This document shows positions 51,431-60,512 of a stretch of DNA of 64,000 bases, piece after piece. The stretch's first letter is position 1; every line of letters begins with the position of its first letter. Below the pieces are notes generated by a model that had not been told where the DNA came from, did no database searches, and saw nothing but the letters and a program-made list of their open reading frames with translations. A program made the position numbers and the translations under genes. Origin of the DNA: CAWCVR01 sp963799105 (GTDB lineage: Bacteria > Acidobacteriota > Terriglobia > Bryobacterales > Bryobacteraceae); NCBI GenBank assembly GCA_963799105.1, contig CAWCVR010000001.1, positions 124,001 through 188,000 on the forward strand. The letters are read 5' to 3'.

Positions 51431-52224
51431 TCACCGGGTGAGGTTGTTGACCTGCTGATACATGTCGTCGGCGGCGTTGACCACCTTGGAATTGGCCTCG
51501 TAGCCGCGCTGCGCCTGGATCAGGTTGATGAACTCGTCGACGATGGTGACGTTGGACTGCTCGTAGTAGCCCTGCAGCAGCGTGCCCATGCCTTCGGGGC
51601 CGCCGGGAGTCCCGGTGGTGGCGTCGCCGGAAGCGTCGGTGGGTGTGTAGAGCCCGTTGCCCATGGCTGTTCAATCCGGCCGGGTTCTGGAAATTGGCGA
51701 GCATGGATCTGTCCGGCCTGTTGCGCGGCGCTCTGGTTGGGCAGGGTGTAGGTGACGGTGCCGTCGCCGGCGATGGTGATGGTCTGCGCGTTGGGCGGGA
51801 TGGTGATCTGCGGCTGCACCATATTGCCGCTGGCGGTCACCAGGTTGCCGCTCTTGTCGAGCTGGAACTGGCCGCAGCGGGTGTAAGCCAGTTCGCCGCT
51901 GGGCAGGGTGATCTGGAAGAAGCCGTTGCCCTGGATCACCATGTCGAGGGGATTGTCGGTCTCGGAGAACGATCCCTGGGTGAAGACGATCTCGTTGGAG
52001 GCGGGGCGCGTGCCCAGGCCGAGCTGCAGGCCGGTCGGCACGACGGTCTGCTGCCCCGCGGCCGTGCCCGGCTGGAGAACGCTCTGGTACATCAGGTCCT
52101 GAAACTGGGCGCGCCGCGACTTGTAGCCGGCGGTATTGGCGTTGGCCAGGTTGTTGGCGATGTTGTCCACGTTCATTTCCTGGGAGCGCATGCCGCTGGC
52201 CGCGCTGTAAAGTGCTCGAATCAT
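51431..52224 (-). pseudogene. flgG: Distal rod protein FlgG, two one-base insertions
   Basis: The frame starts MIRALYSAASGMRSQEMNVD with NIANNLANANTAGYK, a canonical rod protein. Near the middle it leaves frame twice: an extra T at 51703 (CATG in place of CAG in QIQLANF) and an extra C at 51665 (before MGNGLYTPTD). Removing both restores GQIQLANFQNPAGLNSMGNG and a 263-residue FlgG ending in ...DEFINLIQAQRGYEANSKVV, the normal length. The protein is otherwise intact, so this is either sequence error or a very recent lesion. It is the second gene of the flg operon. Confidence 0.88.
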
Positions 52225-52239
52225 TCCATACTCCTGTCG

Positions 52240-52974
52240 TTACGAACCCACCCTGGCGACCTGTTCGATCGCCTGCTTGCTCATGTCGGCGCCCAGCGTC
52301 ATGGCCTTCTGGAGCATCTCGAACTGCCGCAGGATGCTGACCAGGCGCACCGCCGATTCCGCCGTGCCGCTGTTGGACGCTTCCAGGCTGCCTTGCCGCA
52401 CGGCGACGCCGCCGGCCGGCGAAGGCTGGAGCGCGGGGTCGGAAACCCGAAAATAATTGTTGCCCTGCTTGTTCAATGCACCCGCACTGGTGAAATCGGC
52501 AACTTCGAGCTGGCCGATTACAGTGCCGTCCTGGGTCACGGTGCCGTCGCTCGAGATTTCGATGGGCCGCGATGCATTCAACGTCAGGGCGGCGCCCCCC
52601 GTGCCGCGAACCGGGTACCCGTCGGCGGTCACGAGCTTGCCGTCGGCGGCCAACTGGAAATTCCCGTTGCGGGTGTATAGCGTGCCGCGCGCGGACTGAA
52701 CGGCGAAGAATCCCTTGCCGGAGAGAGCTACGTCGAGGGAATTGCCGGTTTGTTGCACCGGACCTTGCGAGAAATCGGTCCACTGCCTCTCGATCACCGG
52801 CATGGTGGATACGGGATCGCCGCCCGCGGCTTCGGGCGCGACATACAGGCTGTAGAATTCGCGATCGGCCTTGTATCCGCCGGTGGACGCGTTGGCCACG
52901 TTGTTGGCGAGGAGGTCGAGCGATTCCATGCGGGCTCGCATGCCGCTGGCGGCGAGTGCCGTGAGTGGATCCAT
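52240..52974 (-). CDS. flgF: Proximal rod protein FlgF
   Basis: A 244-residue rod protein: DPLTALAASGMRARMESLDL with LANNVANASTGGYKAD at the N-terminus, GNSLDVALSGKGFFAVQSAR in the middle and the coiled C-terminal QFEMLQKAMTLGADMSKQAI. It is the first gene of the minus-strand flg operon, with a 218-base divergent gap to fliK that should hold promoters. Its reading frame is intact, unlike flgG. Confidence 0.9.
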   Translation of the reverse strand: MDPLTALAASGMRARMESLDLLANNVANASTGGYKADREFYSLYVAPEAAGGDPVSTMPVIERQWTDFSQGPVQQTGNSLDVALSGKGFFAVQSARGTLYTRNGNFQLAADGKLVTADGYPVRGTGGAALTLNASRPIEISSDGTVTQDGTVIGQLEVADFTSAGALNKQGNNYFRVSDPALQPSPAGGVAVRQGSLEASNSGTAESAVRLVSILRQFEMLQKAMTLGADMSKQAIEQVARVGS

Positions 52975-53192
52975 GGCAATGGGGGATAAGCACGTGGCGT
53001 GCCACGCAAAGAAAACGGGCGGAGCGTTCAAAACAGACGCGCTGCGGGCGATAAGGAAGGATGGGAGAGGGCTCGTCGAGACAAGATTCTGCCGCGAGGC
53101 GCGGCTGGCGGCAATTCTCTGGCGCGGCCGGAGCGGTAACCCCTTGAGAATCCGCTTGCGCAATTTGGCCTCTGATCTGCAATTCCCGCGGC

Positions 53193-55970
53193 GTGACCGC
53201 TGCCCCATCCCAAGCCGTTCCGCCGGACCTTCTGTCGCAACTGGCGCTGGCGATGGCGCAGCCGGCTGGCCGCAGTCAGACCAAGACCGCGGGCCAGCGG
53301 GTGGATGCACGGACTTCGCCCGCGTCATCGTTTCCCGAGGTGCTGGGGGTGGTGACGGATGCGGAGTCTCCCTCGCCTTCACCCGGTGCCTGGCGACAGA
53401 GCGATCTCGCGGCGGCACTCGCGGCGCCGCAAGCCGGGACGGGCCAGGCGGACGGACGGCCGCGGACACGGCTGGCGGCGACGATGCTGGCCGGCCTTCC
53501 GGTTGCGGTCCCGCCGGCGAGTCCGCGTGGCGCGGGGTCCGGGACCACGGTCGCGGATGCCGGCCGCGGGGCGGCGCTGCGATCCGCACAACCATCGCTC
53601 GCAGCCCTACCGCGGGAAACCGCTTTCCCGGATGCCGCGCCGGCATCCACCGCGGAACTTCCGCCGCAGGCGCCGGTGCCCAGCCAGCATCTCGCGCAGA
53701 CCAAGCCGGCATACGATCCCGAGGAGTCCACCCCGGCGCAGGACCCTCCGGCGGTTGCGGATGGCGCAGCCCCGTTACGGCTTCCGATGCAGTTCGCGCC
53801 GCCGATCCCCCTGGGGCACGTCGATCCCCGGACGCCGGTTGCGGCTCCCCGGATCGACGGCGAGCAACCGAATCCGGATGAACTCAGTGCGGAGCGCGCC
53901 GAAGATCCGGCGGTGGCATCCGCCGCCACACGGCCGGCGGATGCGCCCTCCGCGCTCGCGGACGAGCCGGCTGGCCGCGTGGCCACGGCGCGCCCTCTGG
54001 AAGATCCGCAGCCGGTGCGCCCAACCGCCGCGCCGGAACGGGCGGCTGATCCGGCCGGTCCGGTTCCCTCCGCGCTCGCGGACGAGCCGGCTGGCCGCGC
54101 GGCGACGGCGTGCCCTCTGGAAGATCCGCAGCCGGTGCGCCAACCTGCCGTGCCGCCGGAACGGGTGACTGATCCGGCCGGCCCGGTTGCCGCCCCGCGG
54201 ACGAACTGGCCGCCGGTCGATGAGTCCTCCGGCCTCGCCACGGGGCCGGGGCGGCCAGGCGGCCAGCCCGCGCCACGCGCTGCGGCGGAGCCCGGAGACG
54301 CGCGGACTGTGGCGCCGAGTTCCCCGGTGCAGACGGTGCCGACGGAGCCATTGCCGGACCGGGGCGCGAGTCCCGTTGCTCCCGGGAGTGTGACGGAGCG
54401 GTCCGCCATTCGGGCCGGCAGCGGGATCGCGGCGCCGCCCGCCCGCAACCCACAACCCGCCAGAGTGTTTGCGAGGAACGGCGGGGATGGATCGACGGCG
54501 CCGGTCATGCCGTGGGTTCCGCCCGCGCTGGCCGCCGCGCAGGAAGCGCCGGCAAATCGAGTTGCGTCTCCCGAGGAAACCACGCCTGCCGCCGCGCAAG
54601 CGGTGCCGCCCGCCTCACCCGGGAATCCCTCCGCGGACCAGGGCCCGGCCAGCGGAATGGTGAGCGCCGTCCCGGATGCCGCGGCGCCCGCCATCGCGGC
54701 CACACGGCGGGCGAGGGATCGAGAAGCCGCGGCGCCCGGGGAAACGCGGCCGGGCACAGCCGCGGAAGCGTGGGCTTCGGCCAGCGTCCTGGAACCGGGA
54801 AAGCCGGCTGCGCACAGCGATTCGCTGCCGGCCGGTGGTCCAACGCCGGTACCGCTTTCGTCCAACATAACCGTGACTCCAGTTCCGGTTGCTCCCTTCG
54901 CGGCGGATGCGGTTTCCGTCCCAGACGCGGTGGATTCCGCGGCAGGACCCCCCGACCGGATCTCGCCGTCGCACCTGCCGGCGGCGGAAGGCGCGCGCGG
55001 CGCTTCCCGCGCTCCCCAAGGCATGCTGGTGGCGAACTTGGCGGACGGCGCCGATGCCGACCCTTCCCCGACTCGGTCCGCAGCCGGCCCGATCGCATTT
55101 GAAGCGCGACTGACACCCCAGCCGCAGGCGGCGAGCGGCGGCGCCGGCACTCCCGCAGCGGGAAGCGCGGCACAGGGGACCGCGACGCTCCGGGCGCACA
55201 TGGAGGTCCCGGCGGCGGGGATCGTTCCGCAGGTTGAGGCGGCCGGGGATCTCTCCTCGCAGGTACGGGACGCCGGGCCGGACGGCGGCGGCCTCGCGTC
55301 GCCAGCCGGACAGAAGCAGCACCCGGCTTCCGGCGTTGAGAAGACCGATGCCGCCGCGCGGCCGGATGCCCGGAAGCAGACGGCCTCCTCCGTGACGGCG
55401 CCCCCCGCAGCCGCGCCCGACGCGCCGTTGGCGACGGCTGTGCGCGGCACGGCAATCGACGAACCGGCCGGCGCCGGGAATCGTCCCGACGCGGCGGCGC
55501 CGCGAGCCGCCGAAGCCGCGGACCGGACGGCGGATGCGCCTCCGGCTCCGGAAGCGCCGAAGCCTTCCACGCTGGCGGGGGGCTTGCAGTTCGCGGTGGG
55601 CGGCGGGGACCAGAGAGTGGAAGTGCGCGTGGCGGAGCGCGGCGGCGAGCTTCACGTGGCCGTGCGCACTCCCGACCAGCGTCTGGCCGGGAGCCTGCGC
55701 GACGATCTTCCCTCTCTGACGGCCAAGCTGGAATCGGCCGGCCTGCGCACCGAAACCTGGCACACGGGATCTTCGGGCAGCGCCGGGCGCGAGCGGCCGT
55801 TGGAGACCGCCAGCCGGACACTATCCCAGAATTCGCAGGAGCAGCCGGGGCAGGATGGGCGCCGGCAGCACGACGATCCTCCGCCTCAGCGGGCCAAACG
55901 GCCCGAAGACTCTTCCCATCCCAAACCCGACCGAAAGGACTTCCAATGGCTCTTAACTTCTCTTCGATAA
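53193..55970 (+). CDS. fliK: Flagellar hook-length control protein FliK
   Basis: A 925-residue, very Ala/Pro-rich protein with a C-terminal Flg_hook domain at about 795-860: LQFAVGGGDQRVEVRVAERG then GELHVAVRTPDQRLAGSLRD. FliK measures hook length and switches export specificity. A 120-base tandem repeat (two copies from 53946) encodes 40-residue units PSALADEPAGR...EDPQPVR. The long low-complexity part makes the product more than twice the usual length. The GTG start at 53193 is uncertain. Large antisense frames here are shadows of GC-rich coding. Confidence 0.78.
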   Translation: MTAAPSQAVPPDLLSQLALAMAQPAGRSQTKTAGQRVDARTSPASSFPEVLGVVTDAESPSPSPGAWRQSDLAAALAAPQAGTGQADGRPRTRLAATMLAGLPVAVPPASPRGAGSGTTVADAGRGAALRSAQPSLAALPRETAFPDAAPASTAELPPQAPVPSQHLAQTKPAYDPEESTPAQDPPAVADGAAPLRLPMQFAPPIPLGHVDPRTPVAAPRIDGEQPNPDELSAERAEDPAVASAATRPADAPSALADEPAGRVATARPLEDPQPVRPTAAPERAADPAGPVPSALADEPAGRAATACPLEDPQPVRQPAVPPERVTDPAGPVAAPRTNWPPVDESSGLATGPGRPGGQPAPRAAAEPGDARTVAPSSPVQTVPTEPLPDRGASPVAPGSVTERSAIRAGSGIAAPPARNPQPARVFARNGGDGSTAPVMPWVPPALAAAQEAPANRVASPEETTPAAAQAVPPASPGNPSADQGPASGMVSAVPDAAAPAIAATRRARDREAAAPGETRPGTAAEAWASASVLEPGKPAAHSDSLPAGGPTPVPLSSNITVTPVPVAPFAADAVSVPDAVDSAAGPPDRISPSHLPAAEGARGASRAPQGMLVANLADGADADPSPTRSAAGPIAFEARLTPQPQAASGGAGTPAAGSAAQGTATLRAHMEVPAAGIVPQVEAAGDLSSQVRDAGPDGGGLASPAGQKQHPASGVEKTDAAARPDARKQTASSVTAPPAAAPDAPLATAVRGTAIDEPAGAGNRPDAAAPRAAEAADRTADAPPAPEAPKPSTLAGGLQFAVGGGDQRVEVRVAERGGELHVAVRTPDQRLAGSLRDDLPSLTAKLESAGLRTETWHTGSSGSAGRERPLETASRTLSQNSQEQPGQDGRRQHDDPPPQRAKRPEDSSHPKPDRKDFQWLLTSLR

Positions 55971-56548
55971 GCCCGCTCCACACAGCGGACCGCGCGGCGG
56001 CAAGAACGCCAGCGGCGCGACACCCATCCACCCGGCCCTCGCTGGCGCAACAGGAACTGGCGCAGACCCTGGCGGCGGCCTCGACGCCTTCGACCACCGC
56101 CTCGAGCGGTTCGCCTGCGGCCGCCACGGCGACCACCGCAGCCACCACCGCCACGGCGACCACCGCAGCCGCGCCGGCGGCGACCGCGGCCAGCCCGGCG
56201 GGACCTCCCACCGCGGAATCCGTTTTCGGGTCAAACCCCTGGGAGACGAATCCGACGGGTACGGGTCCCACGGGCACGTACACCTACAACCCTTACTATT
56301 TCGCGACTCCGCAGACGGCTGCGGACGTGGCCGCCATGGTGGGCGGTACGGTGGTAGCCTTCAACGCACTTGGCGGCCCTTCGGGGAATCCCTTTGTCCA
56401 GAGCCAGCCAAACGAGATGGTGCAGTTGTCCAACGGCGCCATGATCAATCCCGGGCTGGTGGCTTCGTTCTACACCCACGGCTACCCGCTATCCATGGTC
56501 AACCAGATGGTTGCCAACGAGGTAACCAACGTCACCAAGGGGACTTAG
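55946..56548 (+). CDS. Hypothetical protein between fliK and flgD
   Basis: A 200-residue protein with an N-terminal low-complexity stretch of Ala and Thr (residues 40-85) and a more structured end: FATPQTAADVAAMVGGTVVA, NEMVQLSNGAMINPGLVASF then YTHGYPLSMVNQM. It overlaps the fliK end by 25 bases and sits before flgD, so it belongs to the operon. The Ala/Thr tract uses short repeats of GCCACCGCA type. A secreted flagellar accessory protein is a guess from position. Confidence 0.6.
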   Translation: MALNFSSISPLHTADRAAARTPAARHPSTRPSLAQQELAQTLAAASTPSTTASSGSPAAATATTAATTATATTAAAPAATAASPAGPPTAESVFGSNPWETNPTGTGPTGTYTYNPYYFATPQTAADVAAMVGGTVVAFNALGGPSGNPFVQSQPNEMVQLSNGAMINPGLVASFYTHGYPLSMVNQMVANEVTNVTKGT

Positions 56549-56558
56549 GAGGAATTCC

Positions 56559-56855
56559 ATGATCGCACCGATCGCAAATACATCCGGCTCGCAAACGGGT
56601 GGGACTTCGCAGACCTCGTCCGCCAGCGCTTCCGGCACCGTGGCGGCAACCCAAAACATGTTTCTGCAGCTTCTGGTGGCGCAACTGAAGAACCAGGACC
56701 CCACCCAACCCATGGACAGCACCACGTTCGTAACCCAACTGGCGCAGATGCAGCAACTGGAACAATCCACGACCACCGGCCAGGATGTCACGGCCATGCA
56801 CACCGACCTGGACGCTATCGTGACCGACCTGAAGGCATCCACTTCCCAATCCTAG
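56559..56855 (+). CDS. flgD: Hook-assembly scaffold FlgD (short form)
   Basis: A 98-residue protein with the FlgD N-terminal domain: NMFLQLLVAQLKNQDPTQPM then DSTTFVTQLAQMQQLEQ. The C-terminal FlgD domains (fibronectin/Tudor-like, usual total length about 220) are missing. FlgD caps the growing hook. Short forms with only this domain are known in several phyla. GGAGGAATTCC precedes ATG 56559. flgE follows after 13 bases. Confidence 0.85.
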   Translation: MIAPIANTSGSQTGGTSQTSSASASGTVAATQNMFLQLLVAQLKNQDPTQPMDSTTFVTQLAQMQQLEQSTTTGQDVTAMHTDLDAIVTDLKASTSQS

Positions 56856-56868
56856 ACGGAGAGACATT

Positions 56869-58134
56869 ATGTTTACTTCCTTTTCGACGGCGTTATCCGC
56901 ATTGAGCGCCACCAGTACGGCCATCGACGTGGTGGGCAACAATCTGGCGAACATGAACACGCCGGGTTTCAAGACCAGCGAGGTGGAGTTCCGCGACCTG
57001 GTGACCCAGTCCTTGGGGGCCGGACTCGGCGACACCCAGGTTGGATTCGGCACCGGCACCCCGCTGACCGTGCGGGAGTTCACCCAGGGCGCGATACAGA
57101 CGAGCAGCGGCGTGCTGGATGCCGCCATCCAGGGCGACGGGTTCTTCGTGGTCAAGGATTCGGCCGGCAATACCAACTACACGCGCGCCGGCAACTTCCA
57201 GACCGACAGTTCCGGCAACCTGCTTACCGATACCGGCGACTTCGTGCAAGGATGGACGACGATCGACTCCAGCACGGGCGCGGTGGATACCAATGGACCG
57301 GTCGGCAATATCGTGGTTCCGGTGGGCTCGCTTAAACCACCGACGGTCACCACCACCATGAGCGCCAATCTGAACCTCAACTCCAATGCCACGGCCGACT
57401 CCACCTCGGCATTTTCCGAGCCCGTAACGGTCTACGACAGCCTGGGAACCTCGCACATTCTGACGGTCAATTTTCAAAAGACCGGCGCCAACCAGTGGAG
57501 CTACGACGTGACCGCTCCCGGACAAGATGTCAGCGGCGGCACGGTGGGAACGCCCTATGACACCGGGGCCAGCGGCACTCTGACGTTCGGCGCGAATGGC
57601 CAGTTGACCGATCCCGCGGCAGGCAGCCCGATAACGGTCGCGCTCAGCGGGTTGAGCGACGGGGCGTCCGACATGAGCGTATCCTGGAGTCTGTACAACA
57701 GCTCGGGCGCGGGGGACGTCACGCAGTTCGGGCAGCCGTCGCAGGCCTCGGCCAGCGCACAGAATGGCTCGCCGGCAGCCGAACTGGACCACGTGGGCCT
57801 GGCCGACGGCGGCCAGATCCTGGCCCAATACACCGACGGCACGCAGGTCGTAGTCGGCCAGGTGGCGCTGGCCTCGATCCGCAATCCGAGCACGTTGATA
57901 GCGACCGGCAACAACGATTACCAGCTCAGTGAGCTGACCGCCAACCCATCGATCGGCGTCCCGGGCACGGGAGGCCGCGGAACCATCGTGGGCGGCTCTG
58001 TCGAGGCCTCGACCGTGGACATCGCGACGGAATTCACCAGCCTGATCGTGTACCAGCGGGCGTACGAGGCCAACGCGCACGTGGTGACTACGGCGGACAC
58101 TTTAAGCCAGGACACTATCAACCTTATCCACTAA
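56869..58134 (+). CDS. flgE: Flagellar hook protein FlgE
   Basis: A 421-residue hook protein. The N-terminus FTSFSTALSALSATSTAIDV and VGNNLANMNTPGFKTSEVEF carries the rod/hook motif. The C-terminus TEFTSLIVYQRAYEANAHVV then TTADTLSQDTINLIH is the other conserved coil. The middle D1-D2 domains include VYDSLGTSHILTVNFQKTGA. It polymerises into the hook. It is intact and of typical length. Confidence 0.95.
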   Translation: MFTSFSTALSALSATSTAIDVVGNNLANMNTPGFKTSEVEFRDLVTQSLGAGLGDTQVGFGTGTPLTVREFTQGAIQTSSGVLDAAIQGDGFFVVKDSAGNTNYTRAGNFQTDSSGNLLTDTGDFVQGWTTIDSSTGAVDTNGPVGNIVVPVGSLKPPTVTTTMSANLNLNSNATADSTSAFSEPVTVYDSLGTSHILTVNFQKTGANQWSYDVTAPGQDVSGGTVGTPYDTGASGTLTFGANGQLTDPAAGSPITVALSGLSDGASDMSVSWSLYNSSGAGDVTQFGQPSQASASAQNGSPAAELDHVGLADGGQILAQYTDGTQVVVGQVALASIRNPSTLIATGNNDYQLSELTANPSIGVPGTGGRGTIVGGSVEASTVDIATEFTSLIVYQRAYEANAHVVTTADTLSQDTINLIH

Positions 58135-58141
58135 TCCGCCG

Positions 58142-58387
58142 ATGAATCCTCAGGAAGAAATTGCGCCGCTGGGCGAAGTCCCGGTGGATATCGAAATCGA
58201 ACTGGACCGGCTGGTCATGCCGACGCACGATGTCCTGCGGCTCGAGGAAGGCAGCGTGATCAGTACCACGCGCTCCGCGGGCGAGAACATCGATATCTAC
58301 ATCGGCGGCGTGTTGTGCGGTTCCGGTGAAGTGGTCGTAATCGAAAACACCTTGGGGGTGCGCATCACCGACTTCCGCGACGACTGA
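58142..58387 (+). CDS. fliN: Flagellar switch protein FliN (short)
   Basis: An 81-residue protein that is essentially the C-terminal SpoA/FliN domain: VPVDIEIELDRLVMPTHDVL then RLEEGSVISTTRSAGENIDI, ending VVVIENTLGVRITDF. FliN forms the lower C ring with FliG and FliM, which are not in the window. It starts seven bases after flgE, within the long plus-strand operon. Confidence 0.92.
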   Translation: MNPQEEIAPLGEVPVDIEIELDRLVMPTHDVLRLEEGSVISTTRSAGENIDIYIGGVLCGSGEVVVIENTLGVRITDFRDD

Positions 58388-58397
58388 GGAAGGTGGT

Positions 58398-58729
58398 ATG
58401 GAACTAATCGGACAGATGACGGCGGCGGCAGGGGTTCTAACGCTGCTGATCGCGGTCTTGTGGTGGCTGCGCCGCCGCGGATTCGCCCAGGTAGGCGCGA
58501 TTCGGCCCCGCCGAGGCCGCCGCATGGAGCGTCTGGAGCGGTTGGCGCTCTCGCCCCAGCATACGCTGCACCTGGTGCGGCTGGGCGATACCGCGCTGGT
58601 GGTGGCGGCTTCGCCGGCCGGGTGCTCGTTGATTCGGAGCCTGCCTTGCGCCGCCTTTGAAGTAACGCCGCCAACGCCGCCAACGCCGCCAACGCCGCCA
58701 ACGCCTACGGGCAGGAGGCAGCGCGATGA
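58398..58729 (+). CDS. fliO: Flagellar biosynthesis protein FliO (3' end uncertain)
   Basis: The frame starts ELIGQMTAAAGVLTLLIAVL with WWLRRRG, one membrane helix then the FliO domain with LALSPQHTLHLVRLGDTALV and VAASPAGCSLI. As written it runs on through fliP to 59729, which no FliO does. One extra base before 58665 would end it at TAA 58663-58665. A shift in the other direction would end it at TGA 58727-58729, overlapping fliP. A run of 9-base repeats (CCAACGCCG) fills 58670-58700. The end given is the second option and is uncertain. Confidence 0.6.
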
Positions 58730-59463
58730 AGCCGATGCGCGGGCTGGCGTTGCTGGCGGCCGCGGCGCCGTCCATGGCCGCTTCCGCCGACGCGCTCTCC
58801 ATGCTGGGCGTGAGCGCCGGGAAGAACGGTTCCACGCTGAGCATGCCGATGCAGATCGTGATCCTGCTGACGCTGCTGACGCTGCTGCCGGCGGCGGTCA
58901 TGTGCGTCACGCCGTTCTTGCGCATCACCATCGTGCTGCATTTTCTGCGGCAGGCGTTGGGCACCCAGACCGCGCCGTCCAACCAGGTTCTCGTGGGGTT
59001 GGCCCTGTTCCTGACGATCCTCATCATGCAGCCGGTGGTGGCGGACATGTACCACCAGGGGTGGGAGCCCATGGAATCCGGGCAACTGGACGCGCAGCAG
59101 GCGATGGACCAGGCGTCCAAGCCGTTGCGCGCCTTCCTGGTACGCTTCGCACGCGACAAGGACATTCGCTTGTTCGTCGAGCTGGCGCGCCAGCCGGCGC
59201 CCCACACGCCGGCGGACCTCGACCTGAAGATTCTGATTCCGGCTTACATCCTGTCCGAATTGAAGACCGGGTTCCAGATCGGCGCGGTGCTGTTCCTGCC
59301 GTTTCTGGTAATCGATCTGGTGGTGGCGTCGGTAACGCTCTCGGTGGGCATGATGCAATTGCCGCCGGTAATGATCTCGTCCCCGTTCAAGATCCTTCTG
59401 TTCGTGCTGGTGGACGGCTGGAACCTGGTGGTGGGGTCCTTGATGAAGAGCTTCTACCAATGA
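58726..59463 (+). CDS. fliP: Flagellar export protein FliP
   Basis: A 245-residue core export-gate protein. After a signal-like helix come MPMQIVILLTLLTLLPAAVM, PFLRITIVLHFLRQALGTQT and the C-terminal LGSLMKSF-like end (VVGSLMKSFYQ). It has four membrane helices. AGGAGG lies a few bases upstream. It overlaps fliQ by four bases (ATGA). FliP, FliQ and FliR form the gate through the inner membrane. The frame is intact. Confidence 0.95.
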   Translation: MKPMRGLALLAAAAPSMAASADALSMLGVSAGKNGSTLSMPMQIVILLTLLTLLPAAVMCVTPFLRITIVLHFLRQALGTQTAPSNQVLVGLALFLTILIMQPVVADMYHQGWEPMESGQLDAQQAMDQASKPLRAFLVRFARDKDIRLFVELARQPAPHTPADLDLKILIPAYILSELKTGFQIGAVLFLPFLVIDLVVASVTLSVGMMQLPPVMISSPFKILLFVLVDGWNLVVGSLMKSFYQ

Positions 59464-59729
59464 CGCCGGATAGCGTAGTCGAAATCATGCGTCACGCTAT
59501 CCTGACGGCATTCTGGCTGTCGGCTCCGCTGCTGGCCATAGGGTTCGCCGCGGGAATCGTGGTTAGCCTGGTGCAAATCACAACGTCGATGCAGGATACC
59601 GCCTTCAGTACGATTCCACGGCTGCTGGCGTTTCTCGGCGGGCTGCTGGTCTTGATGCCGTGGATGCTCCAGAAGATCATGGCATACGCCGTTTCCCTAC
59701 TGGGCGATCTGGGCCGCTATGCCCGTTAA
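59460..59729 (+). CDS. fliQ: Flagellar export protein FliQ
   Basis: An 89-residue protein with two membrane helices: VVEIMRHAILTAFWLSAPLL and the block GIVVSLVQITTSMQDTAFST. It is of normal length. The start overlaps the fliP stop, and the end overlaps fliR by 11 bases. Confidence 0.95.
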   Translation: MTPDSVVEIMRHAILTAFWLSAPLLAIGFAAGIVVSLVQITTSMQDTAFSTIPRLLAFLGGLLVLMPWMLQKIMAYAVSLLGDLGRYAR

Positions 59730-60492
59730 CCTGACTTTCTCGATGGGAACGCTATTGGGCTTCCTGCTGGTGTTGACGCGCGTTGCGGGCGCATTCGTGT
59801 TCGTGCCGTTGCCCGGTCTCAGCAGCATGGTCGCGCCGGTGCGGGTCGCCTTCATGCTGGGGTTCACCCTGGCGCTGTCGTCCCGTTGGCCGGTGGTGGA
59901 AGGCGGGACGCCGGCGCTGGGGGTGCTGGCGGGCTGGGTTGGAGCCGAGGCGGCCGCGGGAATCGCCGTGGGAGTCTCGGTAGCGATCGTGATCGAAGCG
60001 TTCACGCTGGCGGCCCAGGTGTTGGGGTTGCCGGCCGGTTACGGCTATGCATCCACCGTCGACCCGACCACCCAGGCCGATGCGGGCATTCTGGTGGTGC
60101 TGGCGCAACTGGTGGCCGGCATGCTCTTTTTCGCCCTGGGACTGGACCGGGAGATTCTCCGCTTATTCGCGGAGAGCCTGGACCGGGCGCCGGCGGGAAC
60201 GTATCTGTTGAGCGCCAACTCGGCGGCGGCGATGATCCATCTCGGGTCGAGTCTCTTCTCGGTTGGCCTGCGGCTGGCTCTGCCGGTAGTGGCGCTGCTG
60301 ATGATGGTGGACGTAGCCCTCGGGCTGATGGGCCGGCTCAACGCGCAACTGCAACTGTTGCACATGGCGTTCCCCGCGAAGATGCTGGTGGCGCTGCTGG
60401 TGCTGGCGTGGACTGCCCCCTTGTATCCGCGGGTCTTCTGGGAGCTGAGCGGACACGCCTGGGCCACGGCGCGGAAGCTGTTGGGGATGTGA
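59719..60492 (+). CDS. fliR: Flagellar export protein FliR
   Basis: A 257-residue export-gate protein with six membrane helices: NLTFSMGTLLGFLLVLTRVA, then LGLPAGYGYASTVDPTTQAD and SSLFSVGLRLALPVVALLMM. It follows fliQ with overlap and is followed by flhB after 20 bases. Intact and of typical length. Confidence 0.94.
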   Translation: MPVNLTFSMGTLLGFLLVLTRVAGAFVFVPLPGLSSMVAPVRVAFMLGFTLALSSRWPVVEGGTPALGVLAGWVGAEAAAGIAVGVSVAIVIEAFTLAAQVLGLPAGYGYASTVDPTTQADAGILVVLAQLVAGMLFFALGLDREILRLFAESLDRAPAGTYLLSANSAAAMIHLGSSLFSVGLRLALPVVALLMMVDVALGLMGRLNAQLQLLHMAFPAKMLVALLVLAWTAPLYPRVFWELSGHAWATARKLLGM

Positions 60493-60512
60493 CGTGGGGG
60501 CTATGACGGCCG

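Noticed and set aside
52989..53004. Possible sigma54 promoter (TGGCACGCCACGTGCT) before flgF
   Set aside because: GG-10-GC spacing fits, but the predicted transcript start would leave only about four bases before the flgF ATG and the site is also a chance palindrome.
53276..55570. 764-codon minus-strand frame opposite fliK
   Set aside because: Low-complexity Ala/Pro/Arg product explained by the fliK codon pattern; fliK ends in a recognisable Flg_hook domain.
58730..59459. Extension of fliO through fliP as one 443-residue protein
   Set aside because: The tail is the out-of-frame reading of a perfect FliP; FliO is normally about 100 residues.
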